A DNA stretch of 64,000 nucleotides from Betaproteobacteria bacterium (GTDB taxonomy: Bacteria; Pseudomonadota; Gammaproteobacteria; Burkholderiales; Burkholderiaceae_C). The stretch lies in contig JADJWD010000006.1 in NCBI GenBank assembly GCA_016716535.1, positions 496,001 to 560,000 of the forward strand, written 5' to 3'. Shown one piece after another: positions 30,550 through 39,258 of this stretch (position 1 is the stretch's first letter; each line of letters begins with the position of its first letter). Position numbers and translations under genes: made by a program. The notes under the pieces are model-generated. The model saw only the letters and a program-made list of their open reading frames with translations. It was not told the origin of the DNA and did not search any database.

Positions 30550-31685
30550 ATCGCCTGCCTTGCCTGCCGCACTCGCTGCGGCCGATGCCGATGCGCATCA
30601 ACACGCTGGCGCTGATGCAGATGCCGCTGTTGCTGCTGATGTCGATGCTGCTGGCACCGTCGCCAGCCGACGCGCAATCGACGCAGCTCACGCCGCCGGC
30701 GCGCCGAATCACCGATGCATCGATCCAGGCCGACCACCGCACCTACGAGGCGATGCAAGCGCGCATCAAGGGCCTCAACGACCGCGGCCGGCCGGTGCGC
30801 GACTACCACCTCAGCAAGGCGCAGTGCTGGCTCGACGTGAGCCTGCACGAGTACACGCGCAACGACCGCAGCGCCTTCCCGCAGGAAGCGCTGGCCGAAA
30901 GCGAGAAGCTCGTGGTCGCGATGGAAGGCAACGTCGCACCGCTGCCGTTCGATACGCCGCTCGTCAACGGTGCGGCGCGCCTGCGGCTGGACCTGTGGGA
31001 GCGGCTCGCGGGCCTGAGGAGCCACCGCGGCTTCGCCTGCGCCGCCGCCAAGGCCGCCTGCGCCGAGGTCGAGCTCGTGCACGCCGGCAACGAACACAAC
31101 CAGCAGCAGTGGCGGCACGCGAAACCGTACGTGCAGATCGCCGAAGACCTGCTGGCCGAGGGCGAGGCACTGGCCAACGGCTGCCTGCCGCCGGCGCCGC
31201 CGCCGGCACCCCCCGCACCGCCCGCGCCGCCGCCGGTCGTGACGCCACCGCCCCCGCCGCCGCCCCCTGCCCCACCGCCGCCCGCGTCGACGGTGCAACT
31301 CAGCGCGCACGTGCTCTTCAACTTCGACAAACACGACGCGGCCAATATCCGCCCGTTCTCGATCGTGCAGCTCGAGCAGCTCGTCAAGAAGGCCCGGCGC
31401 GAGAATCTCGAGATCGTCGCGATCAAGCTGAGCGGCCACGCCGACCGCCTGAACAGCACCGGCAAGGGTGACTACAACCAGCGCCTGTCGGAGCGCCGCG
31501 TCGCCACCGTGCGCGACGCGCTCGTGCGCCTGGGCGTGCCGGCTGGGGTCATCACCACCGGCGCCAGCGGCGACACCGAGCCGGTCGAAGGCTGCGAGTC
31601 GCGCTTCACGCGCCGCGCCGACCTGCACGAGTGCCTGCTGCCGAACCGGCGCGTCGAGGTGCAGGTCGAGGCGCGCAAGCGCTAG
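30546..31685 (+). CDS. OmpA-family peptidoglycan-binding protein of the surface operon
   Basis: A 379-residue periplasmic or outer-membrane-associated protein starting in an ATGA overlap with the barrel gene. A Met/Leu-rich signal peptide ends near ADA-QS (about residue 44). Residues about 55-210 form an alpha-helical region (DYHLSKAQCWLDVSLHEY) without a named family. A proline-rich linker spans about 215-250, and an OmpA C-terminal domain follows (VLFNFDKHDAANI, then LSGHADRLNSTGKGDYNQRL). The Asp/Arg pair that binds diaminopimelate appears conserved. It probably tethers the surface complex to peptidoglycan. The helical part may contact the barrel, but this is only inferred. Confidence 0.9.
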   Translation: MNRLPCLPHSLRPMPMRINTLALMQMPLLLLMSMLLAPSPADAQSTQLTPPARRITDASIQADHRTYEAMQARIKGLNDRGRPVRDYHLSKAQCWLDVSLHEYTRNDRSAFPQEALAESEKLVVAMEGNVAPLPFDTPLVNGAARLRLDLWERLAGLRSHRGFACAAAKAACAEVELVHAGNEHNQQQWRHAKPYVQIAEDLLAEGEALANGCLPPAPPPAPPAPPAPPPVVTPPPPPPPPAPPPPASTVQLSAHVLFNFDKHDAANIRPFSIVQLEQLVKKARRENLEIVAIKLSGHADRLNSTGKGDYNQRLSERRVATVRDALVRLGVPAGVITTGASGDTEPVEGCESRFTRRADLHECLLPNRRVEVQVEARKR

Positions 31686-31727
31686 CCGCGCACCGCGCCC
31701 ACCGCGCCGCGGCGGCGCCGAGCCCCG

Positions 31728-32744
31728 CTACCCCGGCGGCGGCACGAAGCGCGCGCGGTAGGCGCCGGGCGATTCGCCGAACCAGCGCTTGCAGGCGCGA
31801 AAGAGGTTGCTCGGGTCTTCGAAGCCGAGCTGCGCGGCGACGCGCTTGATCGACGCGTCGGGCCGGCGCAGCCACAGCTGCGCCATCTCGCGCCGCGTGT
31901 CGTCCAGCACCTGGTGGAACGACGTGCCCTCGGCCTGCAGCCGGCGCTGCAGTGTGCGGTCGCTCATCTTCAGCGCCGCGGCCACTTCTTCGCGCCGCGG
32001 CTCCTGCGCTGCCAGGCGCGTGGCCAGCACGTGGCGCACGCGCGCCGCGACGGCCGCGCCTTCGAGCCGCTGCAGCTCTTCCTGCACGAGGCGTTCGTGC
32101 AGCGCGGCGATGTGCGGCTCGTGCGCGGGCAGCGGCCGGCGCAGGTCGTCCCAGGCGAGCAGCGCGCGATTGGCCGGCGCGTCGAAAGTCATCGGGCAGC
32201 GGAACACCGCCTCGTGCACCTGCATCTCGGCCGGCCGCGGATAGACGAACTCGATGGCCAGCGGCGCGAACTCGCGTGCGCTGATCCAGTTGCAGAAGCT
32301 CAGCATCGTCAACATGCCGAACTCCAGCCGCTGGCGCGGCACCGGGCGTTCACCGCCCAGGTGGCCGAGCGTGAACCAGCAGCCGCGCGCGCACTCCTCG
32401 AGCCCGAAGGTGGCCGCGTTGCTGACGAGGTCCATCGCCAGGCGCAGGCGCTGCAGCGCGGCGTGCAGCGTCGGGCAGGCCATCATCGCGTAGCCGGCCA
32501 TGCCGAGCTTGCCGTAGGTGCCCGCGAGCGCGCGGTCCAGGCCCAGCGTGCGCTTGCCCGAGCGCGCCACCGCCTCCTCCCACAACAAGCTCACCTCGTC
32601 GATCGAGAAGCGGCCGGCGGGGTCGTCGAGGCGCCGCGGGTTGATGCCGGCGGTGGCCAACAGCGGCGCCACGGCGACACCCTCGGCCTCGAACATCGCG
32701 AGCACGCCGTGGACCCAGGCCGATGAACTGGTACGCGCGATCAC
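31728..32744 (-). CDS. AraC-family transcriptional regulator (OruR/ArgR-like architecture)
   Basis: A 338-residue regulator from the GTG at 32744, which has AAGGGGAG ten bases upstream and gives the usual family N-terminus (RTSSSAWVHGVLAMFEAEG). A GTG at 32813 would add 23 unconserved residues. The N-terminal about 200 residues are an Arabinose_bd-like sensor domain. The C-terminal about 100 residues form two helix-turn-helices, with KMSDRTLQRRLQAEG and IKRVAAQLGFEDPSNLFRACKRWFG. It is divergent from the esterase gene at 32918, a plausible target. A TGAACTGG direct repeat lies in its start region. Confidence 0.88.
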   Translation of the reverse strand: MIARTSSSAWVHGVLAMFEAEGVAVAPLLATAGINPRRLDDPAGRFSIDEVSLLWEEAVARSGKRTLGLDRALAGTYGKLGMAGYAMMACPTLHAALQRLRLAMDLVSNAATFGLEECARGCWFTLGHLGGERPVPRQRLEFGMLTMLSFCNWISAREFAPLAIEFVYPRPAEMQVHEAVFRCPMTFDAPANRALLAWDDLRRPLPAHEPHIAALHERLVQEELQRLEGAAVAARVRHVLATRLAAQEPRREEVAAALKMSDRTLQRRLQAEGTSFHQVLDDTRREMAQLWLRRPDASIKRVAAQLGFEDPSNLFRACKRWFGESPGAYRARFVPPPG

Positions 32745-32917
32745 GCTCGAGCGGCTCCCCTTGCCGTTGACGGTTGGCGCTGCGCGGCCAGTGAACTGGC
32801 GCGCTGCGGTCACTGTGCCGCGCGGGGCCCGTTCCTACACTTCCTGCACTTACCGCAAGCCCCTGGCCGCCCGGGCAGTAGAAGACAGGCGGCACCCCCC
32901 GCACAAGGAGACAAACC

Positions 32918-34699
32918 ATGGGCCTGCGTTCGCGCACCGGCTTTCCCCCGGCGTGGCCGGCACGAGTGATGGCCGCGGTGATCGGCGCCGCGGCGCTGCT
33001 GGCCGCCTGCGGCGGCGACGACGACGACGAGACGCCGCCGCCCACGCTGCGCGAAACGACCTTCGGTCCGGTGCAGGGGCAGGACCTCTCGGCCAGCTCC
33101 GGCACCTACGCCTGGAAGGGCGTGCCGTACGCGAAGCCGCCGGTCGACGCGCTACGCTGGAAGGCGCCGGTCGACCCCGACGCGTGGAGCGGCACGCCGC
33201 GCCTGGCGCAGCAGTTCGCCCCGGCGTGCGTGCAGTACGGGCGCATCTACGGCCCGGGCGCGAACAACACCTACGACGCGTCGATCGCGACGACGCTGAA
33301 CACCACGGTGGGCAGCGAGGACTGCCTGTACCTCAACATCTGGCGCCCGGCCACGGCCGACGCGGCGCTGCCGGTGCTGGTGTTCATCCACGGCGGCAGC
33401 AACGTCTCGGGCTACACCGCCGACCCGGTGTACGACGGCGCGGCGCTCGCCCGCACCGCCAACGCCGTCGTCGTGACGGTCAACTACCGCCTCGGCATCT
33501 TCGGCTGGCTGAACCTGCCGCAGTTGAAGGACGGCAGCAGCGCCGCCGACGACTCGGGCAACTTCGCGACACTGGACACCATCCACGCGCTGCGCTTCGT
33601 CAACCGCAACATCGCGCGCTTCGGCGGCGACGCGGGCAACGTCACGGTGATGGGCCAGTCGGCCGGCGCGATCAACGTCTACGCGCTGCTCACCGCGCCG
33701 CAGATGGTGGGCGCCAGCCCGAAGCTGATGCACAAGGCGGTGGCGATGAGCGGCGGCTTCTCGCTGGCGACGACGCTGCCGCCGGGCAGCCTGCCGACGC
33801 TGAACCCGGCGAGCACCGCGCTCGCGCAGGGCAACGCGTTGCTGCAGCAGCAGGTGATCGCCGACGGCCTGGCCACCGACGTGACTTCGGCCAACGCCTG
33901 GATCGCCACGCAGACGCCGGCGCAGGTGGCCGCGTACCTGCGCGGCAAGACGCCGGCGACGCTGCTGACGACGCTGCTCACGCGGCTGGTGGGGTTGGGC
34001 CTCGCGGGCTCCGGGCCCATTCCCGAAGGCACGGTGGTGCCCACCGACCCGATCGCCGCCATCCGCGCCGGCAACTACCTGAAGGTGCCGGTGATCGCCA
34101 GCACCACGCGCGACGAGGCGAAGCTCTTCCCGACGTTCCTGGCGCTCGCGCCGGCGCTCGGCGGCATCAGCGGCCGGCTGGTCAACGACGCAACGCTCTT
34201 CAACACCCACTTCAACTACGACCCGGATGCCGCGCCGACGGTGACGCTGGCGCAGTGGATCCCCGCGGCCTACCTGCCGGTGGACACGCCGGTCACCGGC
34301 TTCAACGCCCGCACCGACCTGCTGAACACGATCTTCTTCATTGCCAGCCGCAACGACATGATGGCGGCGCTGAAGACGCAGCAGGACAACGTCTGGTACT
34401 ACCGCTTCGACTGGGACGAAGAGCCGGCGCCGTGGAACGACATCTACGGCGCGGCGCACGCGTTCGACCTGCCGTTCGTCTTCGGCAACTTCGGCCCGTC
34501 GCTGTTCGCCCCCATCGCCAACAGCACCGCCAACCGGCCCGGGCGACTGGCGCTGTCGGACGCGATGATGAAGAGCCTCGGCGCCTTTGCCCGCAACGGC
34601 GACCCGAACCACACCGCGCTCGGCGTCACCTGGCCGGTGTGGCCGGCGCAGCTGCGCTTCGACGCGAGCACCACGGCGACGGCGATCACGGTGCAGTGA
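32918..34699 (+). CDS. Carboxylesterase/type B lipase lipoprotein
   Basis: A 593-residue alpha/beta hydrolase of the carboxylesterase type B family. The N-terminal lipoprotein signal has lipobox LAAC (about residue 28-31) followed by a GGDDDDE spacer. The oxyanion HGG is near 158, the nucleophile elbow is GQSAG near 247 (family consensus GESAG, with Gln replacing Glu here), the acid is probably in RDEAKLF near 398 and the His in GAAHAFDLPF near 513. The EDCLYLNIW signature is also present. It likely hydrolyses esters at the cell surface or in the periplasm. AAGGAG precedes the ATG. It may be controlled by the divergent AraC regulator. Confidence 0.9.
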   Translation: MGLRSRTGFPPAWPARVMAAVIGAAALLAACGGDDDDETPPPTLRETTFGPVQGQDLSASSGTYAWKGVPYAKPPVDALRWKAPVDPDAWSGTPRLAQQFAPACVQYGRIYGPGANNTYDASIATTLNTTVGSEDCLYLNIWRPATADAALPVLVFIHGGSNVSGYTADPVYDGAALARTANAVVVTVNYRLGIFGWLNLPQLKDGSSAADDSGNFATLDTIHALRFVNRNIARFGGDAGNVTVMGQSAGAINVYALLTAPQMVGASPKLMHKAVAMSGGFSLATTLPPGSLPTLNPASTALAQGNALLQQQVIADGLATDVTSANAWIATQTPAQVAAYLRGKTPATLLTTLLTRLVGLGLAGSGPIPEGTVVPTDPIAAIRAGNYLKVPVIASTTRDEAKLFPTFLALAPALGGISGRLVNDATLFNTHFNYDPDAAPTVTLAQWIPAAYLPVDTPVTGFNARTDLLNTIFFIASRNDMMAALKTQQDNVWYYRFDWDEEPAPWNDIYGAAHAFDLPFVFGNFGPSLFAPIANSTANRPGRLALSDAMMKSLGAFARNGDPNHTALGVTWPVWPAQLRFDASTTATAITVQ

Positions 34700-34808
34700 G
34701 CGGCAAGCGAGGGCGCCACGGCGCTGTTCACGGCGGCCATTGATCGCCGGCAACGCGGCGCCGGGCTGCGGCGGCCAGAATGCGACGCAGATGCCGGAGG
34801 CTTCGTTC

Positions 34809-35351
34809 ATGAGATTGCGCCCGATCCACGCGCCCTTTGCCACGCGCTTTGCCACGCGCTTTCCCACGTCCACCTTCACGCGGCCGGGCGCCGTGCTCGG
34901 CGCCCTGCTCGCCGCATCGATCGCCGGCTGTGCCGTGCAGGTGGAGAACGTCCAGCCCCGGCAGGAGCTGGAAGCCGCGCGCACGCGGCCGGCGGGGTCG
35001 CTGTACGCCGGCTGGCGCGTCTACATGGACCGCTGCGCCCGTTGCCATGGCGTCGAGGCCACCGGCAGCGGCAACGCGCCGAACCTGCTCGTGCGCGTGC
35101 GCTCGCTCGGGCCGACGCAGTTCGTCAACCTGGTGCTGCGCCGCTACGAGTGGAGCCTGCCGTCGCCGCCGCCGGCCGCCGAAGGCACGGCGCGCGCCGC
35201 CGCGGTGGACGACATCGTGCAGCGCCGCGCCGGCCAGCTCGTCATGCCGGCCTGGCAGGGCGAGCCGCGTGTCACCGCGCACATCGCGGATCTCCACGCC
35301 TGGCTCGCGGCGCGCGCCGACGGGACGGCGGGGCCGGGGCGGCCGCAGTAG
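34809..35351 (+). CDS. Cytochrome c-type lipoprotein
   Basis: A 180-residue exported protein starting at the ATG at 34809, which has GGAGG eight bases upstream; an in-frame ATG at 34791 is less likely. Near the N-terminus FATRFATRF is encoded by two 12-bp units (34839-34862). A lipobox, IAGC, precedes the mature protein. A single heme site, CARCH, is near residue 77, and a likely axial Met is in QLVMPAW near 150. It is a small class I cytochrome domain. It follows the esterase by 110 bp and may accept electrons from a periplasmic dehydrogenase that is not in view. The stop codon falls in a 24-bp duplication. Confidence 0.85.
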   Translation: MRLRPIHAPFATRFATRFPTSTFTRPGAVLGALLAASIAGCAVQVENVQPRQELEAARTRPAGSLYAGWRVYMDRCARCHGVEATGSGNAPNLLVRVRSLGPTQFVNLVLRRYEWSLPSPPPAAEGTARAAAVDDIVQRRAGQLVMPAWQGEPRVTAHIADLHAWLAARADGTAGPGRPQ

Positions 35352-35385
35352 CGGATGAAGTTGCGGCCGCAGTAACGGCCAAAGT
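35339..35385. repeat. Imperfect 24-bp tandem duplication covering the cytochrome stop codon
   Basis: Copies at 35339-35361 and 35363-35385 both start with GCGGCCGCAGTA and end in AAGT. The first copy holds the TAG stop; the second holds a TAA at the equivalent place. Confidence 0.85.
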
Positions 35386-35465
35386 CGTGGGCCAGGTCCG
35401 GCGCACCGGCGCCGAACCCGCGCCCTTGTCCTGCCCATGCCGGCGCGCGCAGAATCGCGCGCTTC

Positions 35466-38400
35466 ATGCCGCCCGCCCCTCGCCGGGCTCCGCCCCGCGC
35501 CGCTGACCAGCCCGCCGCTGCCGTGCGGCTGCGCCTGCTCGGGCCGCCGCAGATCACGGTTGACGCTGACGCCGATCACGCCGAATCGCGCGCGCTGCCT
35601 AACGAGCGGCGTACGCAGCTCGTCGCCTGGCTCGCGCTGAAGCGCGGCTGGGTCGGCCGGCCCGAGCTGGCCGCGCTCTTCTGGCCCGAGCACGACAGCC
35701 ACCTCGCGGCAACGAACCTGCGCAAGGCGCTGCATCGCCTGCAAACGCTGCCATGGGCCGGCGGCCTGGAGAGCCAGGGCCAGGCATTGCGTTTCGCCGC
35801 CGCCACCGACGTGCACGGGTTCGAAGCGGCGTTGGCCGAAGGGCGCACCGCCGACGCGCTGGCGCTGTACCGCGGCGAGCTGCTGCAAGGTTTCGACGAC
35901 CCGGCCAACGAGGCGTGGACCGAGCGGCTGCGCTTCGAACGCGATCGGCTGCAGACCGCGTGGCGCACCGCGGCGCTGGACTGGCTGGCGCGGCTCGACA
36001 GCGAAGCCGGCGATGCCGGCAACGGCAGCATCGGCAGCGAAGCCAGCGACAGCCGTGATCGAAGCACCGGCGCCGCTGCCGCCGTGGCGCTGGCCGCGCG
36101 CCTCGTCGCCGCCGACTCGCTGGACGAAGCGGCGCTCGCCGCGCAGATGCGCGTGCTGGCGCGCAGCGGCCAGCACGGCGCCGCGCGCGCCGCGTACCGC
36201 GGTTACGTCGATCGGCTGGCGCAGGACCTCGGCGTCGAGCCCGGCGCCGCGCTGCGCGCCCTGCACGAGTCGCTGGGCGGCGCCGCGGCATCGACGAACG
36301 GCGCCATGCCCACCTCTGTCGCCACGGCCGCCGCATCCATCGCGGCCGAACCTTCCGCCGCCCCCGGCCACCGCGCACCCCCCGCGCCCTCACCCCCCGC
36401 CGACCCCGGCTTCGTCGGCCGCGCCGCCGAGCTGCAACGCATCGCCGAACTGCTGGCGCAGGACGATTGCGCCATCCTCTGCCTCGTCGGCCCCGGCGGC
36501 GTCGGCAAGACGCGGCTGGCGCAGCGCGCGATGCAGCGGATGGCCGCAGGCTTTGCCGACGGCGCCGTCTTCGTCGCGATGGAAGACGTGACGTCGCCCG
36601 CCGAGGTCGCGCCGCAACTCGCGGCCTCGCTCGGCGTGCCGCTCGGCGGGCGCGCCTCGGCGCTGGACGAAGTGCGCCAGGCGCTCGCCGCACGCCAGAT
36701 GCTGCTCGTGCTCGACAACCTCGAGCAGCTCGCCGCCAACGCGGGCTGGCTCGACGACCTCGTGCGCGACGCGCCGCGGCTGAAGATCCTCGTCACCACG
36801 CGCGTGCGCCCGGTGGCGCAGCGGCCGTGGACGCTGCCGGTCGAAGGCCTGCCGTGCCCCGAGGCCGACGACGCCGACCGGCTCGAGGCCTTCGACGCGG
36901 CGCGCCTCTTCGTGCGCGCGGCGCAGCGTGTCGCGCCTTCGCTCGTGCCGGCGGCCGAGGCAGCGGCCATCGTCGACATCTGCCGCCAGCTCGAAGGCCT
37001 GCCGCTGGCGCTGGAGCTGGCCGCCGGCTTCACGCGCGTGTTGTCGTGCGCCGAGATCGCCGCCGAGCTGCGCGCCGGCACCGAGCTGCTGCGCGCCGCC
37101 GACCCGGCGCGGCCAGCGCGGCAGGCCAGCATCGAGGCGGTGTTCGAGCATAGCTGGCGCCACCTCGGCGAGACCGAGCGCGCCGCCCTCGCGCGGCTGG
37201 CGCTTTTTCGCGGCGGCTTCACCGCGGCGGCGGCGCGCCAGGTGGCCGGTGCCTCGCCGCCGGTGCTGGCGGCGCTGGCCGACAAGTCGCTCGTGCGCAA
37301 GGACGGCGCGCGCTGCCACCTGCACCCACTGCTGCAGCAGTTCGCGCTGGCACGTCTGGGCGTCGGGCCGGCGCACGACCAAGCCGCGGCGGCGCACGCG
37401 CGCTTCTTCCTGCGTGCGCTGGCCGAGGCGCGCGGCGCGCTGGTGGCCGCGCGGCGCGAAGCGATGCACGACGCCGAGACCGAGTTCGAGAACCTGCGCG
37501 CCGCGTGGCGGCATGCGGCGCGGCACGGCGACGTGCCCGAGGCGAAGCCGGCGGCGCTGGCGCTGCTGGCCTTCTGCGACCACCGCGGCCGCTGGGCCGA
37601 AGGGCTCGCGCTGTTCGAGGAAGCCCTCGCCGGGCCGGCGGCGGCGGCCGACACACCGCTCGCCGCGACGCTCGGCGCCGCGGCGGCGCACCTCGAGTAC
37701 CGGCTCGACCGCTACGCCGCGGCCGAGGCGCGCGCCCGCCATTGGCTCGAACCGGCACGCGCGTGCCACGAAGCGCCGGCCGAGATCCAGTGCAAGAAGG
37801 TGCTGGCCGCCGCCTGCCTGCGCCTGGGCCGCCTGCCCGAGGCGCGCACCTGGTACCAGAAGACGCTGGCGCGCGCCGAGGCCGACGGCGACACCTTCAC
37901 CACCGCGGGCATGCTGGACAACCTGTCGCTGATCGAGCGCCAGCTCGGCCGCCTCGACGCCGCACTCGACTTGTCGCGCCAGGCGCTCGCGCGCCACCAG
38001 GCGCTCGGCGACGCGGCCGGCGAGGCGCTGTGCCTGAACAACCAGGGCGTGCTCTTCACGCAGCGCCGCGAGCTCGACGCAGCGCGCGAGGCGCTCGTCG
38101 CCGCGCGCCAGCTCTGCCTGCGGCACGGCCTGCCGACGACGCAGGCGATGGTCGAAGTGAACCTCGCCGACATCGCCGGCAGGCAAGGCGACCTCGACGC
38201 GCTCGAGCGGCACGCGCGCTCGGCGCTGGCGATCAGCCGCGCTGGCGACGACCGGGTCACCGAGCTCGTGGCACACCAGCTGCTGATGACCGCGGCGTTG
38301 GGCCGCGGCGACCTGCCGGCGGCGCGCGCCGAACTGGTGGTGGCGACGCGGCTGGCGCTGGCCTCGGGCCGGCCTGCGCTGAAGGTGGACAACGTCGTGC

Positions 38401-38690
38401 TCTACGCGCGCCTGCTGGCCGCGCACGGCGAGCACGAGCGTGCGACGCAGGTGATGCGCTTCGCGCTCGAACAGCCGTCGATCGTCGGCCCCGACCGCGA
38501 AGCCGCCGAAGCCGACATCCGCAGCTGGACCGACGCCGCGGCCCACGGCGACGCCGCGCCGGCCTGGCGCGGGCCGGGGCTCGACGAGCTGCTTGCGCGC
38601 ATCGTGCAAGAGGCAGCGAGCGCGTCTGTGGCCAATCCCGTTCGCGCTGAGCTTGTCCAAGCGCAGGTGGATCACGCGCGTTCGCGCTGA
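35466..38690 (+). CDS. Giant BTAD / NB-ARC-like ATPase / TPR transcriptional regulator
   Basis: A 1074-residue cytoplasmic regulator with AfsR/SARP-like architecture. Residues about 18-110 form an OmpR-type winged helix (LVAWLALKRGWVGRPELAALFWP), and 110-275 a bacterial transcriptional activation domain. A STAND ATPase follows with Walker A GPGGVGKTR near 342 and Walker B LLVLDNLEQL near 412. Helical TPR-like repeats run from about 650 to 1050 (e.g. EALCLNNQGVLFTQRRELD). The final 18 residues (after NPVRAELVQAQ) are encoded by an interspersed repeat, and the stop lies in its next copy. Such proteins switch on nearby genes after ligand sensing and ATP-driven assembly. The downstream run of small-molecule enzyme genes is the obvious target set. 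No strong ribosome site is seen at the ATG. Confidence 0.87.
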   Translation: MPPAPRRAPPRAADQPAAAVRLRLLGPPQITVDADADHAESRALPNERRTQLVAWLALKRGWVGRPELAALFWPEHDSHLAATNLRKALHRLQTLPWAGGLESQGQALRFAAATDVHGFEAALAEGRTADALALYRGELLQGFDDPANEAWTERLRFERDRLQTAWRTAALDWLARLDSEAGDAGNGSIGSEASDSRDRSTGAAAAVALAARLVAADSLDEAALAAQMRVLARSGQHGAARAAYRGYVDRLAQDLGVEPGAALRALHESLGGAAASTNGAMPTSVATAAASIAAEPSAAPGHRAPPAPSPPADPGFVGRAAELQRIAELLAQDDCAILCLVGPGGVGKTRLAQRAMQRMAAGFADGAVFVAMEDVTSPAEVAPQLAASLGVPLGGRASALDEVRQALAARQMLLVLDNLEQLAANAGWLDDLVRDAPRLKILVTTRVRPVAQRPWTLPVEGLPCPEADDADRLEAFDAARLFVRAAQRVAPSLVPAAEAAAIVDICRQLEGLPLALELAAGFTRVLSCAEIAAELRAGTELLRAADPARPARQASIEAVFEHSWRHLGETERAALARLALFRGGFTAAAARQVAGASPPVLAALADKSLVRKDGARCHLHPLLQQFALARLGVGPAHDQAAAAHARFFLRALAEARGALVAARREAMHDAETEFENLRAAWRHAARHGDVPEAKPAALALLAFCDHRGRWAEGLALFEEALAGPAAAADTPLAATLGAAAAHLEYRLDRYAAAEARARHWLEPARACHEAPAEIQCKKVLAAACLRLGRLPEARTWYQKTLARAEADGDTFTTAGMLDNLSLIERQLGRLDAALDLSRQALARHQALGDAAGEALCLNNQGVLFTQRRELDAAREALVAARQLCLRHGLPTTQAMVEVNLADIAGRQGDLDALERHARSALAISRAGDDRVTELVAHQLLMTAALGRGDLPAARAELVVATRLALASGRPALKVDNVVLYARLLAAHGEHERATQVMRFALEQPSIVGPDREAAEADIRSWTDAAAHGDAAPAWRGPGLDELLARIVQEAASASVANPVRAELVQAQVDHARSR

Positions 38691-38761
38691 GCACGGTCCT
38701 CCGTTCGCGCCGAGCCTGTCGAAGCGGGGTGGATGACCCACCACCGTTCGCGCTGAGCCTG
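38639..38761. repeat. Array of four CGTTCGCGCTGAGC-type interspersed repeats
   Basis: Copies at 38639-38663, 38679-38692 (short), 38702-38726 and 38745-38761 (short). The full form reads CGTTCGCGCYGAGC followed by YTGTCSAAGCG. Repeats of this kind are common between genes in Burkholderiales. Here the first two copies supply the last codons and stop of the BTAD regulator. Confidence 0.85.
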
Positions 38762-38862
38762 CGCGTCCGTTCGCCGCGGAACGCCGGCGGAACGCTCGCG
38801 GAACGGCGGCCTTTGCACAGTGCGGTCCCTCGCAACGACCGCACTCACGAAGGACCGCCACC

Positions 38863-39183
38863 ATGTTCGACGCTCGCCCCCCCGGCAGCAGCGCCACCCT
38901 GACCGCCGTGCCCGGCGCCGCCGCCGCGGCGCACCTGATTGCCCGCCTGTTCGCCCGCCTGCTCGCCGCACTGGCCGCGGCCGCCGGGCGCCGCGCCGAC
39001 GAATGGCGGCGCGCGCACCTGCGCCGCAGCACCGAGAACGCGCTGCGCGGGCTCGATCCCCACACGCTGCGCGACATCGGCCTCACGCCCGGCGAGATCA
39101 GCTCGGCGGCGGCCGAGGTCGCCGGCGACGTCGAGGCGACGAGGCTGCGCGTCTGGCGCGAGATCGGCGCCCGTGTCGTCTGA
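38863..39183 (+). CDS. DUF1127-domain protein
   Basis: A 106-residue protein with an Ala-rich, possibly amphipathic N-terminal helix (LIARLFARLLAALAAAAG, residues 25-42). A C-terminal DUF1127 domain follows with the typical GLDPHTLRDIGLTPGEI pattern. DUF1127 proteins are small basic proteins found widely in proteobacteria; some bind RNA or influence phosphate and carbon metabolism, but no general mechanism is agreed. AAGGA lies about ten bases upstream of the ATG. It follows the BTAD regulator across the repeat array and heads the enzyme cluster. Confidence 0.85.
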   Translation: MFDARPPGSSATLTAVPGAAAAAHLIARLFARLLAALAAAAGRRADEWRRAHLRRSTENALRGLDPHTLRDIGLTPGEISSAAAEVAGDVEATRLRVWREIGARVV

Positions 39184-39258
39184 CTGTCTTCTGCCCCGCT
39201 GACGTTTCGACCCTCTGCCCCCCAACCCCGCACCCCGAACCCTGCAACGGACCCCACC

